DNA of 64,000 nucleotides, from the NCBI RefSeq assembly GCF_022760965.1, contig NZ_JAKVIJ010000005.1, positions 1-64,000 of the forward strand, in the 5' to 3' direction. Origin of the DNA: Simplicispira sedimenti. GTDB lineage: Bacteria; Pseudomonadota; Gammaproteobacteria; Burkholderiales; Burkholderiaceae_C. Shown here piece after piece: positions 56,758 through 64,000 of the stretch. The translations under genes and the position numbers were made by a program. Below the pieces are notes generated by a model. The model had not been told where the DNA came from. It worked only from the letters and a program-made list of their open reading frames with translations, and did not search any database. Each line of letters starts with the position of its first letter. Position 1 is the stretch's first letter.

Positions 56758-58128
56758 TCAAGCCCACTCACACTCGCAGGTGAAGTGGCGCAGGAACTTG
56801 GGCTGCTTGGTGATCTTCACGCCGCGGATGCTGGCGGCCTTTTCCTTGACCTCGGCGATCACCTCGGCGGCATAGTCGAAGTGGCTTTGCGTATACATGC
56901 GGCGCGGGAACGCCAAGCGCACCAGCTCCATGCTGTGGTAGGTCTCCACGCCACTGTCGAGCCGCTTGCCGAACATGACCGAGCCAATCTCCACGCCGCG
57001 GATGCCGCCCTCTAGGTACAGCGCGTTGCACAGCGCCCAGGCGGGGTAGTGTTCCACCGGCATGTTGGGCAGCACGGTCTTGGCGTCGATATAGACCGCG
57101 TGGCCGCCCGTGGGCTTGACGAAGCCCACGCCCGCCGCCTCCAGGCGCTCGCCCAGGTACTCGGCAGTGCGCAGGCGGTAGCGCAGGTAGTCCTCCTCCA
57201 TGCCCTCCTCCAGGCCCACGGCCAGGGCTTCGAGGTCGCGCCCGGCCATGCCGCCGTAGGTGGGGAAGCCTTCCATCATGATCAGGCCGTTGCGCACGGC
57301 GTCCAGCCATTCCTCGCTGCGCAACACGATGAAGCCGCCGATGTTGACCATGCCGTCCTTCTTGGCGCTCATGGTGGCGCCGTCGGCGTAGGAGAACATT
57401 TCCTTGACGATGTCGCGGATGGGGGTGTTCTCGTAGCCCGGCTCGCGCATCTTGATGAACATGGCGTTTTCCGAGAAGCGGCATACGTCCATGATGAAGG
57501 GCTTGCCGTATTTTTTGAGCAGCGCGGCGTAGGCACGGATGTTGGCCATGGACACGGGCTGGCCGCCGCCGGTGTTGTTGGTCACGGTGATCATGCCGAA
57601 GGGAATGCGGTGGCCCTGCTCCTTGAGCACCGCCTCGACACGCGCGAGGTCGATGTTGCCCTTGAACGGGTAGTCCAGCGCGGGCTGCAGGCCCTCGGGG
57701 ATCACCAGGTCCACGGCCTCCACGCCCATGTATTCGAGGTTGCCGCGCGTGGTGTCGAAGTGGCAGTTGTTGGGCACCAGGTCGCCCGCCTTGCAGGTGG
57801 CGCCGAAAAGCACTTTCTCGGCCGCGCGGCCCTGGTGCGTGGGCACGAAGTACTGCATGCCGGTGATGTCCTGGATCACTTTTTCCAGGCGGTAGAAGCT
57901 GCGCGCGCCGGCGTAGCTCTCGTCGCCTTCCATGATGGCACCCCATTGCCTGGACGACATGGCGCCGGTGCCGGAATCGGTCAGCCAGTCGATCAGCACA
58001 TCCTCGGCGCGCAGCTTGAAGACGTTGAGCTTGGCCTCTTCGAGCAGGCGCTCGCGCTCGGCACGGGTGGTCATGCGGATGGGTTCCACACTTTTGATGC
58101 GGAAGGGTTCGATCAGGGTTTTGGGCAT
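56758..58128 (-). CDS. tnaA: Tryptophanase (tryptophan indole-lyase)
   Basis: A 456-residue PLP beta-eliminating lyase. The PLP lysine is K257 in MSAKKDGMV, and LTDSGTGAMSSRQWGAIMEGDESYAGARSFYRLE and FPTYGGMAGRDLEALAVGL are shared family blocks. Asp125 (FDTTRG) and Ile381 (VEIGS) stand where tyrosine phenol-lyases have Thr and Arg, so tryptophan is the likelier substrate, giving indole, pyruvate and ammonia. No tnaC leader with a Trp codon and no tnaB permease was found. Fold and length are complete. Confidence 0.85.
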   Translation of the reverse strand: MPKTLIEPFRIKSVEPIRMTTRAERERLLEEAKLNVFKLRAEDVLIDWLTDSGTGAMSSRQWGAIMEGDESYAGARSFYRLEKVIQDITGMQYFVPTHQGRAAEKVLFGATCKAGDLVPNNCHFDTTRGNLEYMGVEAVDLVIPEGLQPALDYPFKGNIDLARVEAVLKEQGHRIPFGMITVTNNTGGGQPVSMANIRAYAALLKKYGKPFIMDVCRFSENAMFIKMREPGYENTPIRDIVKEMFSYADGATMSAKKDGMVNIGGFIVLRSEEWLDAVRNGLIMMEGFPTYGGMAGRDLEALAVGLEEGMEEDYLRYRLRTAEYLGERLEAAGVGFVKPTGGHAVYIDAKTVLPNMPVEHYPAWALCNALYLEGGIRGVEIGSVMFGKRLDSGVETYHSMELVRLAFPRRMYTQSHFDYAAEVIAEVKEKAASIRGVKITKQPKFLRHFTCECEWA

Positions 58129-58290
58129 GTGTGCTCCTGGTTTGTCTTGGTCAGGGGCGCAAAGTTATCACCGCGAAAAAACCCATGGTGTCGGTTATTT
58201 CCAACGCCCACCAAAAAATTTCGGGCCCTGCCTCCACCGAGGTCAGCGCCCGAAAAATCAAGATCAAAACCTGCCGAAATGCCTGCAGAT

Positions 58291-58320
58291 ATTGCGCAAG
58301 CAGCTATCAATAATATAGCA
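58291..58320. repeat. Dispersed intergenic repeat, copy 10 (short)
   Basis: Inverted, partial copy: TTGCGCAAGCAGC followed by TATCAATAATATAGCA. It sits in the 219-bp gap between tnaA and the GMC dehydrogenase gene; no other element was recognised in that gap. Confidence 0.65.
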
Positions 58321-58347
58321 ACCAGGCCGCGCCGCGACGGCCCTGGC

Positions 58348-59970
58348 TCATGCCAGTGGCTGCGCCTGCGACTGGCCCGTCAAGCGCTGCACCAGCCCTT
58401 GCGCAAGCCGGTTGACGATGCCGTAGATGGACAGTTGCGGGTTGGCCCCCACGCTGGTGGGGAACAGCGAGCCGTCGTGCACCGAGAGGTTTTCCACCTG
58501 CCAGTGCACGCCATCGGGCCGCACCACGCCCCGCTTTTCGTCAGCGGCCAGGCCGCAGCCGCCCATCACATGGGCGCTGACCACCTTCGTCAGCAGCGGC
58601 TTCATGGGCAGTTGCTCTATGGCGGCCTTGGCCTGCGCCCAAGTGGAGTAGAGCGTGGCCATTTCGTGCACCGGCAGCACCTGCTGGGCGCCGGCGGCAA
58701 ACTGGATTTCGGCCATGGCCAGCATGGCGCGGCGGGCGCCGTCCATCACGTAGTCGGTCAGCGGGTAGTCGAGCACGGCCGAGCGGTCGCCGCGCAGCTT
58801 GACGCGCCCGCCCTGTGCCTGCTCGTGGAAGCCGTCGCGCAGCAGCGCCAGCAGCACATGGGTGTGCGGGAACTGGCGCAGCAGATCGGCCTGGGGCTGT
58901 CCCATGCCGGGCAGGGTGGTGGCCAGGATCAGGGGGTGCAGCGGCGGCGCCTCCAGCTTGAAGCCCATGGGGCCGTCGATGGCCTGGGTTTCCAGAAAAT
59001 GGTCGGTGCACAGCGACTGCGGGGCACCGGTCCAGCCCTCCACGCGCTGCTGCATCAGTGCGGCGGTCATCACCACCGGGTGCAGGAAGGTGCGCTGGCC
59101 CAGGCGGCCATGCGGGTCGGGCGCCTGGGAGCGCAGCAGCACGGCGGGCGAGTTGATGGCCCCGCCCGACAGCACGTAGTGCTTGGCCGTGATGCGCGTG
59201 CGCGCTGCATCGCCCGCCACGGTGCTGTTGAGCTGCACGCCCACGCAGTGCAGGGCCTGCACCTTGCCCGAGGCCACCTCCAGGCGCTCGGCCCGCGTTT
59301 GCACCAGCAGCGTGGCGCCCTGCTCCAGCGCCACGGGCAGCGTGGTGACCAGCATGGACTGCTTGGCGTTGGTGGGGCAACCCATGCCGCAGGAGCCCAG
59401 GTTCCAGCAGCCCTGCACGTTGCGCCGGATCGATTCGACCGGAATGCCCAGCTTGACCGCCCCGGCGCGCAGCAACTCGTTGTTCTCGTTGGGCGGCATC
59501 TGCCACGAAGACACGTTGAGCCTGCGCTCGGCCTGCTCGAAGTACGGCTCCAGCGCCTGCTCGTTGTAGTCCTTGAGCCCAAAGTGCTGCGCCCAGAAGC
59601 CCAGGGTGGAAGGCGGCGTGCGGAAGGAGCTGGTCCAGTTCACCGTGGTGGAGCCGCCCACGCAGCGCCCCTGCAGGATGGATATGGCCTTGTCCTCGGT
59701 CTTGCGGCTGGCGCTTTCCTGGTAGAGCTGCGGGTAGGCTTCGGACTCGCGCTGGCGGAAGTCGCTGCTGCTGCGCAGCGGGCCTTCTTCGACGATGACC
59801 ACGGACAGCCCGGCACGCGCAAGCAGTTCCGCCGTGATGCCCGCGCCCGCGCCGGAGCCGATGATGGCCACGTCACAGCTCAGCGTTTCGGGCACCGCGC
59901 CGTGCGGACCGCCGCGCACTTTCCAGCCGCGCTGCAGCCCCTCGCGGATGGGGTCAGGTAGTTTGCTCAT
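58348..59970 (-). CDS. GMC-family FAD dehydrogenase, large subunit
   Basis: A 540-residue flavoprotein. The FAD motif is DVAIIGSGAGAGITAELLARAG, CVGGSTTVNWTSSFRTP is the GMC signature region, and the C-terminus has SAHVMGGCGLAADEKRGVV and DGSLFPTSVGANPQLSIYGIVNRLA. Cysteines near NLGSCGMGCPTNAKQ resemble gluconate/fructose-type dehydrogenases. It should oxidise an alcohol or polyol. The small Tat subunit gene lies 12 bases upstream on the same strand. No cytochrome subunit is next to it. The substrate is unknown. Confidence 0.85.
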   Translation of the reverse strand: MSKLPDPIREGLQRGWKVRGGPHGAVPETLSCDVAIIGSGAGAGITAELLARAGLSVVIVEEGPLRSSSDFRQRESEAYPQLYQESASRKTEDKAISILQGRCVGGSTTVNWTSSFRTPPSTLGFWAQHFGLKDYNEQALEPYFEQAERRLNVSSWQMPPNENNELLRAGAVKLGIPVESIRRNVQGCWNLGSCGMGCPTNAKQSMLVTTLPVALEQGATLLVQTRAERLEVASGKVQALHCVGVQLNSTVAGDAARTRITAKHYVLSGGAINSPAVLLRSQAPDPHGRLGQRTFLHPVVMTAALMQQRVEGWTGAPQSLCTDHFLETQAIDGPMGFKLEAPPLHPLILATTLPGMGQPQADLLRQFPHTHVLLALLRDGFHEQAQGGRVKLRGDRSAVLDYPLTDYVMDGARRAMLAMAEIQFAAGAQQVLPVHEMATLYSTWAQAKAAIEQLPMKPLLTKVVSAHVMGGCGLAADEKRGVVRPDGVHWQVENLSVHDGSLFPTSVGANPQLSIYGIVNRLAQGLVQRLTGQSQAQPLA

Positions 59971-59982
59971 GGGATGAAAGGC

Positions 59983-60489
59983 TCAGATGTCCTGGGGACC
60001 GGGGTAGCCGACCACGGCCCAGGTGGTTTCTTCGGAGAAATACGCGCCGCCCACGATCTCGTGCAGCGCTTGGTAGGCCTGCTGGCGCAGGGTCAAGCGC
60101 GAATAGCGCATGTCGTTGAGGGCCGCCATCACCTGCTCGGGCGTGGCCTCAAGCCAGCCCGTGGAGAGCCCGGCCAGCGCCACCCGCCCGGCACTGCTGC
60201 CCAGCAGGCCCACCAGTTGCGACAGCTCGTCCACCACATGCGGCGGCAGGTTCTGCGCCAGGATATCCACCCGGTCGGCCATGCCCTCCAGGGCTTGCCG
60301 CTGCTCCGCTGGATCTGGCGGCAGCGTGCCCTGCAAAATGGCACGGCCCACACCGATGAACAGCGCGCGCCCGGCGTCCGTCAGGCGCCGCTGCACCAGG
60401 CCAGGCTGCACCAGCATGGCGGCACCACCCGCGAGCGCCAGCACCGTGCCCGAGACCAGGCCCAGCTTCAAAAGGGTTCGTCTTTGCAT
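59983..60489 (-). CDS. Tat-exported small subunit of the GMC dehydrogenase
   Basis: A 168-residue protein beginning MQRRTLLKLGLVSGTVLALAGGAAML, a twin-arginine signal. The mature part is helical (GRALFIGVGRAILQGTLPPD, LPPHVVDELSQLVGLL, YSRLTLRQQAYQALHEIVGGAYFSEETTWAVVGYPGP). It looks like the gluconate-2-dehydrogenase subunit-3 class, which carries the cofactor-loaded large subunit out through Tat. Its position directly ahead of the GMC gene supports this. Confidence 0.75.
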   Translation of the reverse strand: MQRRTLLKLGLVSGTVLALAGGAAMLVQPGLVQRRLTDAGRALFIGVGRAILQGTLPPDPAEQRQALEGMADRVDILAQNLPPHVVDELSQLVGLLGSSAGRVALAGLSTGWLEATPEQVMAALNDMRYSRLTLRQQAYQALHEIVGGAYFSEETTWAVVGYPGPQDI

Positions 60490-60688
60490 CGTTCGACTAT
60501 CGCACGCACCAAAGCCAAGGCTCTAGACGCAGCCGCCTAGAGGGGATTGGGGTTTTCATCGATGACGCAGCCACGGCCTGGGGAAGCCCATGACCCTCTG
60601 AAAAGCCCCTCGCACCATCGCTTGCGCCGCGCCATGCACAATGGGACACCCGCAGTTCTGTTGCCCTGCGGCATGTCACCCACACCCC

Positions 60689-61171
60689 ATGCTTGCTTCA
60701 GACCGACCACGCCATTGGCTCATGAAATCCGAGCCTGCCGAGTGCTCCATCGACGACGCGCTGGCCGCCCCGCAGGCCACCGTGCCCTGGATCGGCGTGC
60801 GCAACTACCAGGCCCGCAACTTCATGCGCGATGCCATGCGCGTGGGCGACGGCGTGCTGTTCTACCACTCCAGTTGCGCCTTGCCCGGCATTGCGGGCAT
60901 GGCCCGTGTCGCGTCGCTCCCGCGGCCCGACCCCACGCAGTTCGACCCGTCATCTCCCTACTTCGACCCCCGGTCCAGCGCCGAGAAGCCACGCTGGGTG
61001 CTGGTGGACGTGCAGGCCCTGCGCAAGACACGCACCATCGGCCTGGCCGAGCTGCGCAGCATCCCACCACTGGCGGGCATGGGCGTGCTGCAAAAAGGCA
61101 GCCGCCTCTCGATCACCCCGGTCAGCCCACAGGAGTGGGAGACCATCGTGGCACTGGCAGACCATGGCTGA
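60689..61171 (+). CDS. EVE-domain protein
   Basis: A 160-residue single EVE domain, a PUA/YTH-like fold that binds modified bases. Conserved pieces are HWLMKSEPAECSIDDAL, WIGVRNYQARNFMRDAMRVGDGVLFYHSS and WVLVDVQALRKTRTIGLAELR. Its ligand is unknown; family members recognise modified cytosine or RNA. It overlaps the flavodoxin-like gene by eight bases. The ATG at 60689 is preceded by a weak ribosome site. Confidence 0.87.
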   Translation: MLASDRPRHWLMKSEPAECSIDDALAAPQATVPWIGVRNYQARNFMRDAMRVGDGVLFYHSSCALPGIAGMARVASLPRPDPTQFDPSSPYFDPRSSAEKPRWVLVDVQALRKTRTIGLAELRSIPPLAGMGVLQKGSRLSITPVSPQEWETIVALADHG

Positions 61172-61670
61172 AGACTTGTCCAAGTCGCTGCTTGTGGTGT
61201 ACCACTCGATGACCGGCGGCACCCGCCAGATGGCCCAAGCCCTGTGCGACGGCGCGGCGCAAGAGAGCGGCGTGGCCGTGCGCCTGCTGCATGCCTCGCA
61301 GGCCCATGCGGCGGATGTGCTGGCCGCCGATGGCCTGGTGTTTGCCACACCGGAAAACCTGGCCGCCATGAGCGGCCAGCTCAAGGACTTTTTCGACCGC
61401 TGCTACTACGACGTTCTCGACCAGGTGAACGGTCGCCCCTATGCCACCCTGGTGTGCGCGGGCAGCGACGGCCAGGGCGCCGTGCGCCAGATCGAGCGCA
61501 TTGCCACCGGCTGGCGCCTGCGCGCGGTGGCACCCGCACTGGTGGTGTGCACGCACGCACAAACGCGCGAAGCCATTGCGGCCCCCAAGCACATCGCGCC
61601 AGACGACCTGGCGCGCTGCCAGGCTCTGGGCGAAGCGCTGGCGGGCGGGCTGGCGCTGGGCGTGTTTTGA
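61164..61670 (+). CDS. Flavodoxin-fold protein
   Basis: A 168-residue flavodoxin-type protein with the FMN phosphate loop VVYHSMTGGTRQMA, the second loop VFATPENLAAMSGQLKDFFDRCYYDVL and CAGSDGQGAVRQIERIATGWRLR. It is likely an FMN-binding NAD(P)H-dependent reductase or electron carrier. The start lies inside the end of the EVE gene. Partner unknown. Confidence 0.8.
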   Translation: MAEDLSKSLLVVYHSMTGGTRQMAQALCDGAAQESGVAVRLLHASQAHAADVLAADGLVFATPENLAAMSGQLKDFFDRCYYDVLDQVNGRPYATLVCAGSDGQGAVRQIERIATGWRLRAVAPALVVCTHAQTREAIAAPKHIAPDDLARCQALGEALAGGLALGVF

Positions 61671-61699
61671 TCGGCGTGCTCTGATCGGCCAGGCGGGCT

Positions 61700-61858
61700 C
61701 TACCCCGGCATGCCCGTCCACTGCCTGCGGCTGGTGCGCAAGCGAAAGCGCTGGCGGTAGGCACCCGGCGTGACGCCCGCCACGCGCGCAAAAATGCGCC
61801 GAAAACGCCCCACATCACCGTAGCCACACTGCTGCGCCACAGCCTCCACCGTGAGGTA
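61700..61858 (-). pseudogene. 3' remnant of an AraC-family regulator
   Basis: The minus strand encodes YLTVEAVAQQCGYGDVGRF, then RRIFARVAGVTPGAYRQRF and a short tail, the second helix-turn-helix of an AraC protein. The frame starts abruptly at 61858 with no start codon, and sequence beyond is part of an acylase gene. About 80% of the regulator is missing. Confidence 0.85.
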
Positions 61859-61859
61859 A

Positions 61860-63815
61860 GTGACCAGCGCCGAAACCCAGGCCCTGGCGCGCGGCTATGT
61901 GGCGGGCTACAACCGCTACCTGGCAGACCATGGCGCCCAACTGCCCGAGGCCCGCCGGGGCAAGCCCTGGGTGCAGCCCATGACGCTGGCCGAATACCGC
62001 CGCATGGCCGAGATCACGGCCGTACAGGCCGGCGCTGCCGCACTGGCCGACGGCCTGCTGGGCGCGCAGCCGCCCCAGCCCGCAGCCAAGGCCGCGCAGG
62101 CCAGCACCCAGCCGGTGGACCTGGCCGACGCCGCCCAGGCCATGCGCGAGCTGGGCCTGCTCGACTCGCCCCTGGGCTCCAATGCCTGGGCCTTTGGCAA
62201 GGAGGTGACCGCCAACGGCAACGGCATGCTGCTGGGCAACCCGCACTTTCCGTGGAGCGGGCCCAACCGCTTCTACCAACTGCACCTCACCATTCCGGGC
62301 CAGATCGATGTGATGGGCGCGGGCATTGGCCCCTACCCCATGGTGTCCATCGGCTTCAACAAGGACGTGGCCTGGTCGCACACCGTCTCCACCGGCAAGC
62401 GCTTCACGCTGTACGAGCTGCAACTGGCCGAGGGTGACCCCACCACCTACCTGGTGGACGGCAAGCCCGAGAAGATGACATCGCGCACCATCGCCGGGCG
62501 CACGCTGTGGTCCACCCGCTGGGGGCCGCTGGTGGTCATCCCACGCGCGGGCCTGACCTGGAACGCCCAAACCGCCTATGCCCTGCGCGACGCCAACGTC
62601 GGCAACACCCGCATGATGGACGCCGCCCTGGCCTTTGCGCGCGCCCGCTCGGTGGACGACATGCGCCAGGCGCACGCAGGCCTGGGCCTGCCCTGGGTCA
62701 ACACCCTGGCCGCAGACCGCGACGGCCGCGTGCTGTACGCCGACGTGAGCGCGGTGCCCGACGTGGACGCCGCGCAGCTCGAACGCTGCACGCCCAGCAA
62801 GCCCGCCACCGCGCTGCGCATGGCCGCCGGGCTGGTGGTGCTCAATGGCGCGCGGGCCGACTGCGCCTGGCAACAAGACCGCCGCTCGCCCGTGCCGGGG
62901 CTGATCCCCATCGAGCGGATGCCCATCGCCCTGCGCACCGACTGGGTGCACAACAGCAACGACAGCTTTTTCTACACCCACCCGGCGCAAAAGTTCGAAG
63001 GCATCTCGCCCCTGGTGGGCGACGCCCGCCTGACGCGCCCCCGCACCCGCGCAGGCCTGGCCGAAATCCCCGAAATGCTGGGCCGGGGCAAGGTCACGCT
63101 GCAGGGCATGCAGGAGCAACTGTTCCAGAACCGCAACTTCATGGCCTCGGTCATCGTGCCCGACCTGCGCGCCGCCTGTGCCCAGGCACCCAGCAGCGAA
63201 GCGCGCGAAGGCTGCGCCGCCCTGCAGGGCTGGAACCTGCGCAACGAGGTGGATGCGCGCGGCGCCCATGTGTTCCGCGAGTTCTGGCGCAATGCGCGCA
63301 ACATTCCGGGCGTGTACCGCGTGCCCTTCGACCCCCAACAGCCCGTCGCCACCCCCGCAGGGCTGAAGATGGACGATGCCGCCGTGGCAGCCAAGGTCTG
63401 GGGTGCGCTGGAGACCGCGGTCAAGGCCATCAAGGCCGCAGGCTTTGCGCTCGATGCCCCGCTGGGCAGCGTGCAGCGCCCAGCCATCACCGAGGCGCCC
63501 ATTGCGCTGCACGGGGGCGACGAATTCGAAGGTGTGCTCAACAACCTGGGCCGCCAGGAACCCGCGCCCATCAACGCCCAGGGCCTGCGCATCGACTACG
63601 GCAGCAGCCATGTGCAGACCGTCACTTTTGACGCGCGCGGCCCGGTGGCACAGGCCATCCTGACCTACGGACAGTCCACCAACCCGGCATCGCCCCATGC
63701 CACGGACCAGATGGAGCTGTTCTCGCGCAAGCAGTGGCACACCCTGCCCTTCCACCGCGCAGACGTGCTCCAGGCCCGCGTGGGTGAACCGCTGCGGCTG
63801 ACTGTACGGCCCTGA
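61860..63815 (+). pseudogene. 5'-truncated penicillin/acyl-homoserine-lactone acylase
   Basis: An Ntn-hydrolase acylase of the penicillin amidase family. The autocatalytic Ser107 of GSNAW and downstream LLGNPHFPWSGPNRFYQLHL, GPYPMVSIGFNKDVAWSHT and DWVHNSNDSFFYTHP are intact to the C-terminus. The signal peptide and the first ~100 residues of the alpha chain are absent; the codon before the first possible start (GTG 61860) is TAA. Without export and the alpha N-terminus it should be inactive. It meets the AraC fragment head-to-head at 61859, which marks a deletion. Confidence 0.82.
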
Positions 63816-63839
63816 AGCCCGTCCCCAGCGTGCGCGGTG

Positions 63840-64000
63840 TCAGGCTGGCACCGCGCCGCCACTGCTGGCACGCAGGTGCTGCACCAGCGCGCTGGCAAAG
63901 CCCGACAGCTCTACCCCCTGGCGCACGCAGACCTGCAGGTCGCGCTGCGCCCAGGGCTCGTCCAGCGCCACGACCACCGGCGGCTCGCTCAGGCCCGCAC
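63840..64000 (-). CDS. LysR-family regulator, C-terminal part (cut by window edge)
   Basis: The last ~53 codons of a minus-strand gene that continues past the window: PPVVVALDEPWAQRDLQVCVR, then GVELSGFASALVQHL and a short Ala/Ser tail. The pattern fits the end of a LysR-type effector-binding domain. It is convergent with the acylase remnant, with a 24-bp gap. The rest of the gene would be needed to confirm the family. Confidence 0.6.
   Translation of the reverse strand, partial: AGLSEPPVVVALDEPWAQRDLQVCVRQGVELSGFASALVQHLRASSGGAVPA

Noticed and set aside
56758..58128. Tyrosine phenol-lyase as the identity of the lyase
   Set aside because: The phenol-lyase Thr and Arg are Asp125 and Ile381 here, as in tryptophanase.
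57049..59961. Plus-strand open frame of 970 codons
   Set aside because: It is a shadow of tryptophanase and the GMC dehydrogenase on the other strand, rich in His, Ala and Gly, with no ribosome site.
1..64000. CRISPR arrays, tRNA or rRNA genes, prophage genes
   Set aside because: None was recognised on reading; the only regular repeats are the dispersed intergenic families and the solenoid-protein codons.

Overview
The window is a GC-rich, densely coded chromosomal segment. The gene content suggests a betaproteobacterium of the Comamonadaceae, something like Acidovorax, Alicycliphilus or Diaphorobacter. The reasons are the prpE, pdxH, Ogt and RND-efflux homologues, the many 1-4 base stop/start overlaps, and a dispersed intergenic repeat (about 55 bp, built around ATAGC...TGCTTGCGC) found in about ten gaps. 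This placement is inferred from recall, without a database search. No rRNA, tRNA, CRISPR array, prophage or complete transposase was seen.

Layout. 1-5.8 kb: a hydroxyproline-type catabolic operon (transporter binding protein, 4-hydroxyproline 2-epimerase, three-subunit FAD/[2Fe-2S] D-hydroxyproline dehydrogenase, Ldh-2-type imino-acid reductase, GntR regulator). 5.8-16.9 kb: housekeeping and envelope genes (OmpA-like, ChaC-like, pdxH, AEC carrier, secreted cyanophycinase-like protein with a patatin lipoprotein, a repeat-rich predicted beta-solenoid protein, an RRM protein behind a clear promoter, an Xre/RES toxin-antitoxin pair, a PAS-diguanylate cyclase). 17.0-19.3 kb: an AT-richer island that reads as an integron remnant, with an attI-like site and two gene cassettes, each ended by an attC hairpin. 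The cassettes encode a membrane-anchored HEPN-like protein and an AbiTii-like protein. 19.4-25.5 kb: a zinc-homeostasis operon under a Fur/Zur-type regulator (ABC ATPase, FtsX-like permease, periplasmic small protein, DUF3299, DUF2946-like, His-rich TonB receptor) with a perfect palindromic operator. 25.5-34.6 kb: msrA, a Tat lipoprotein, and a TetR-adaptor-RND-Pcm-rhodanese-TolC efflux cluster. 34.7-43.5 kb: a sulfhydrylase-like PLP enzyme, a glycosyltransferase, a WaaA-KdkA fusion, phosphomannomutase, Ada/AlkA plus Ogt DNA repair, and a DMT exporter. 43.5-50.5 kb: a PAS-GGDEF-EAL protein, prpE, 6-phosphofructokinase and an isochorismatase-like hydrolase. 50.6-51.6 kb: a second integron remnant with attC, one cassette, attI and a truncated intI. 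51.6-64 kb: a PRPP-synthetase-like/phosphorylase pair, NlpC/P60 peptidase, nucleotidyl cyclase, tryptophanase, GMC dehydrogenase, EVE and flavodoxin proteins. It ends with a deletion scar joining a broken AraC gene to a 5'-truncated acylase, then the end of a LysR gene.

The most interesting part is the pair of integron remnants. Their attI-like sites, 32 kb apart, are clearly homologous and in the same orientation, and each is followed at the same spacing by an integrase start region (one truncated, one frameshifted). The left remnant carries two possible phage-defence or abortive-infection cassettes and lies between two copies of the 3' end of a TonB-receptor gene.
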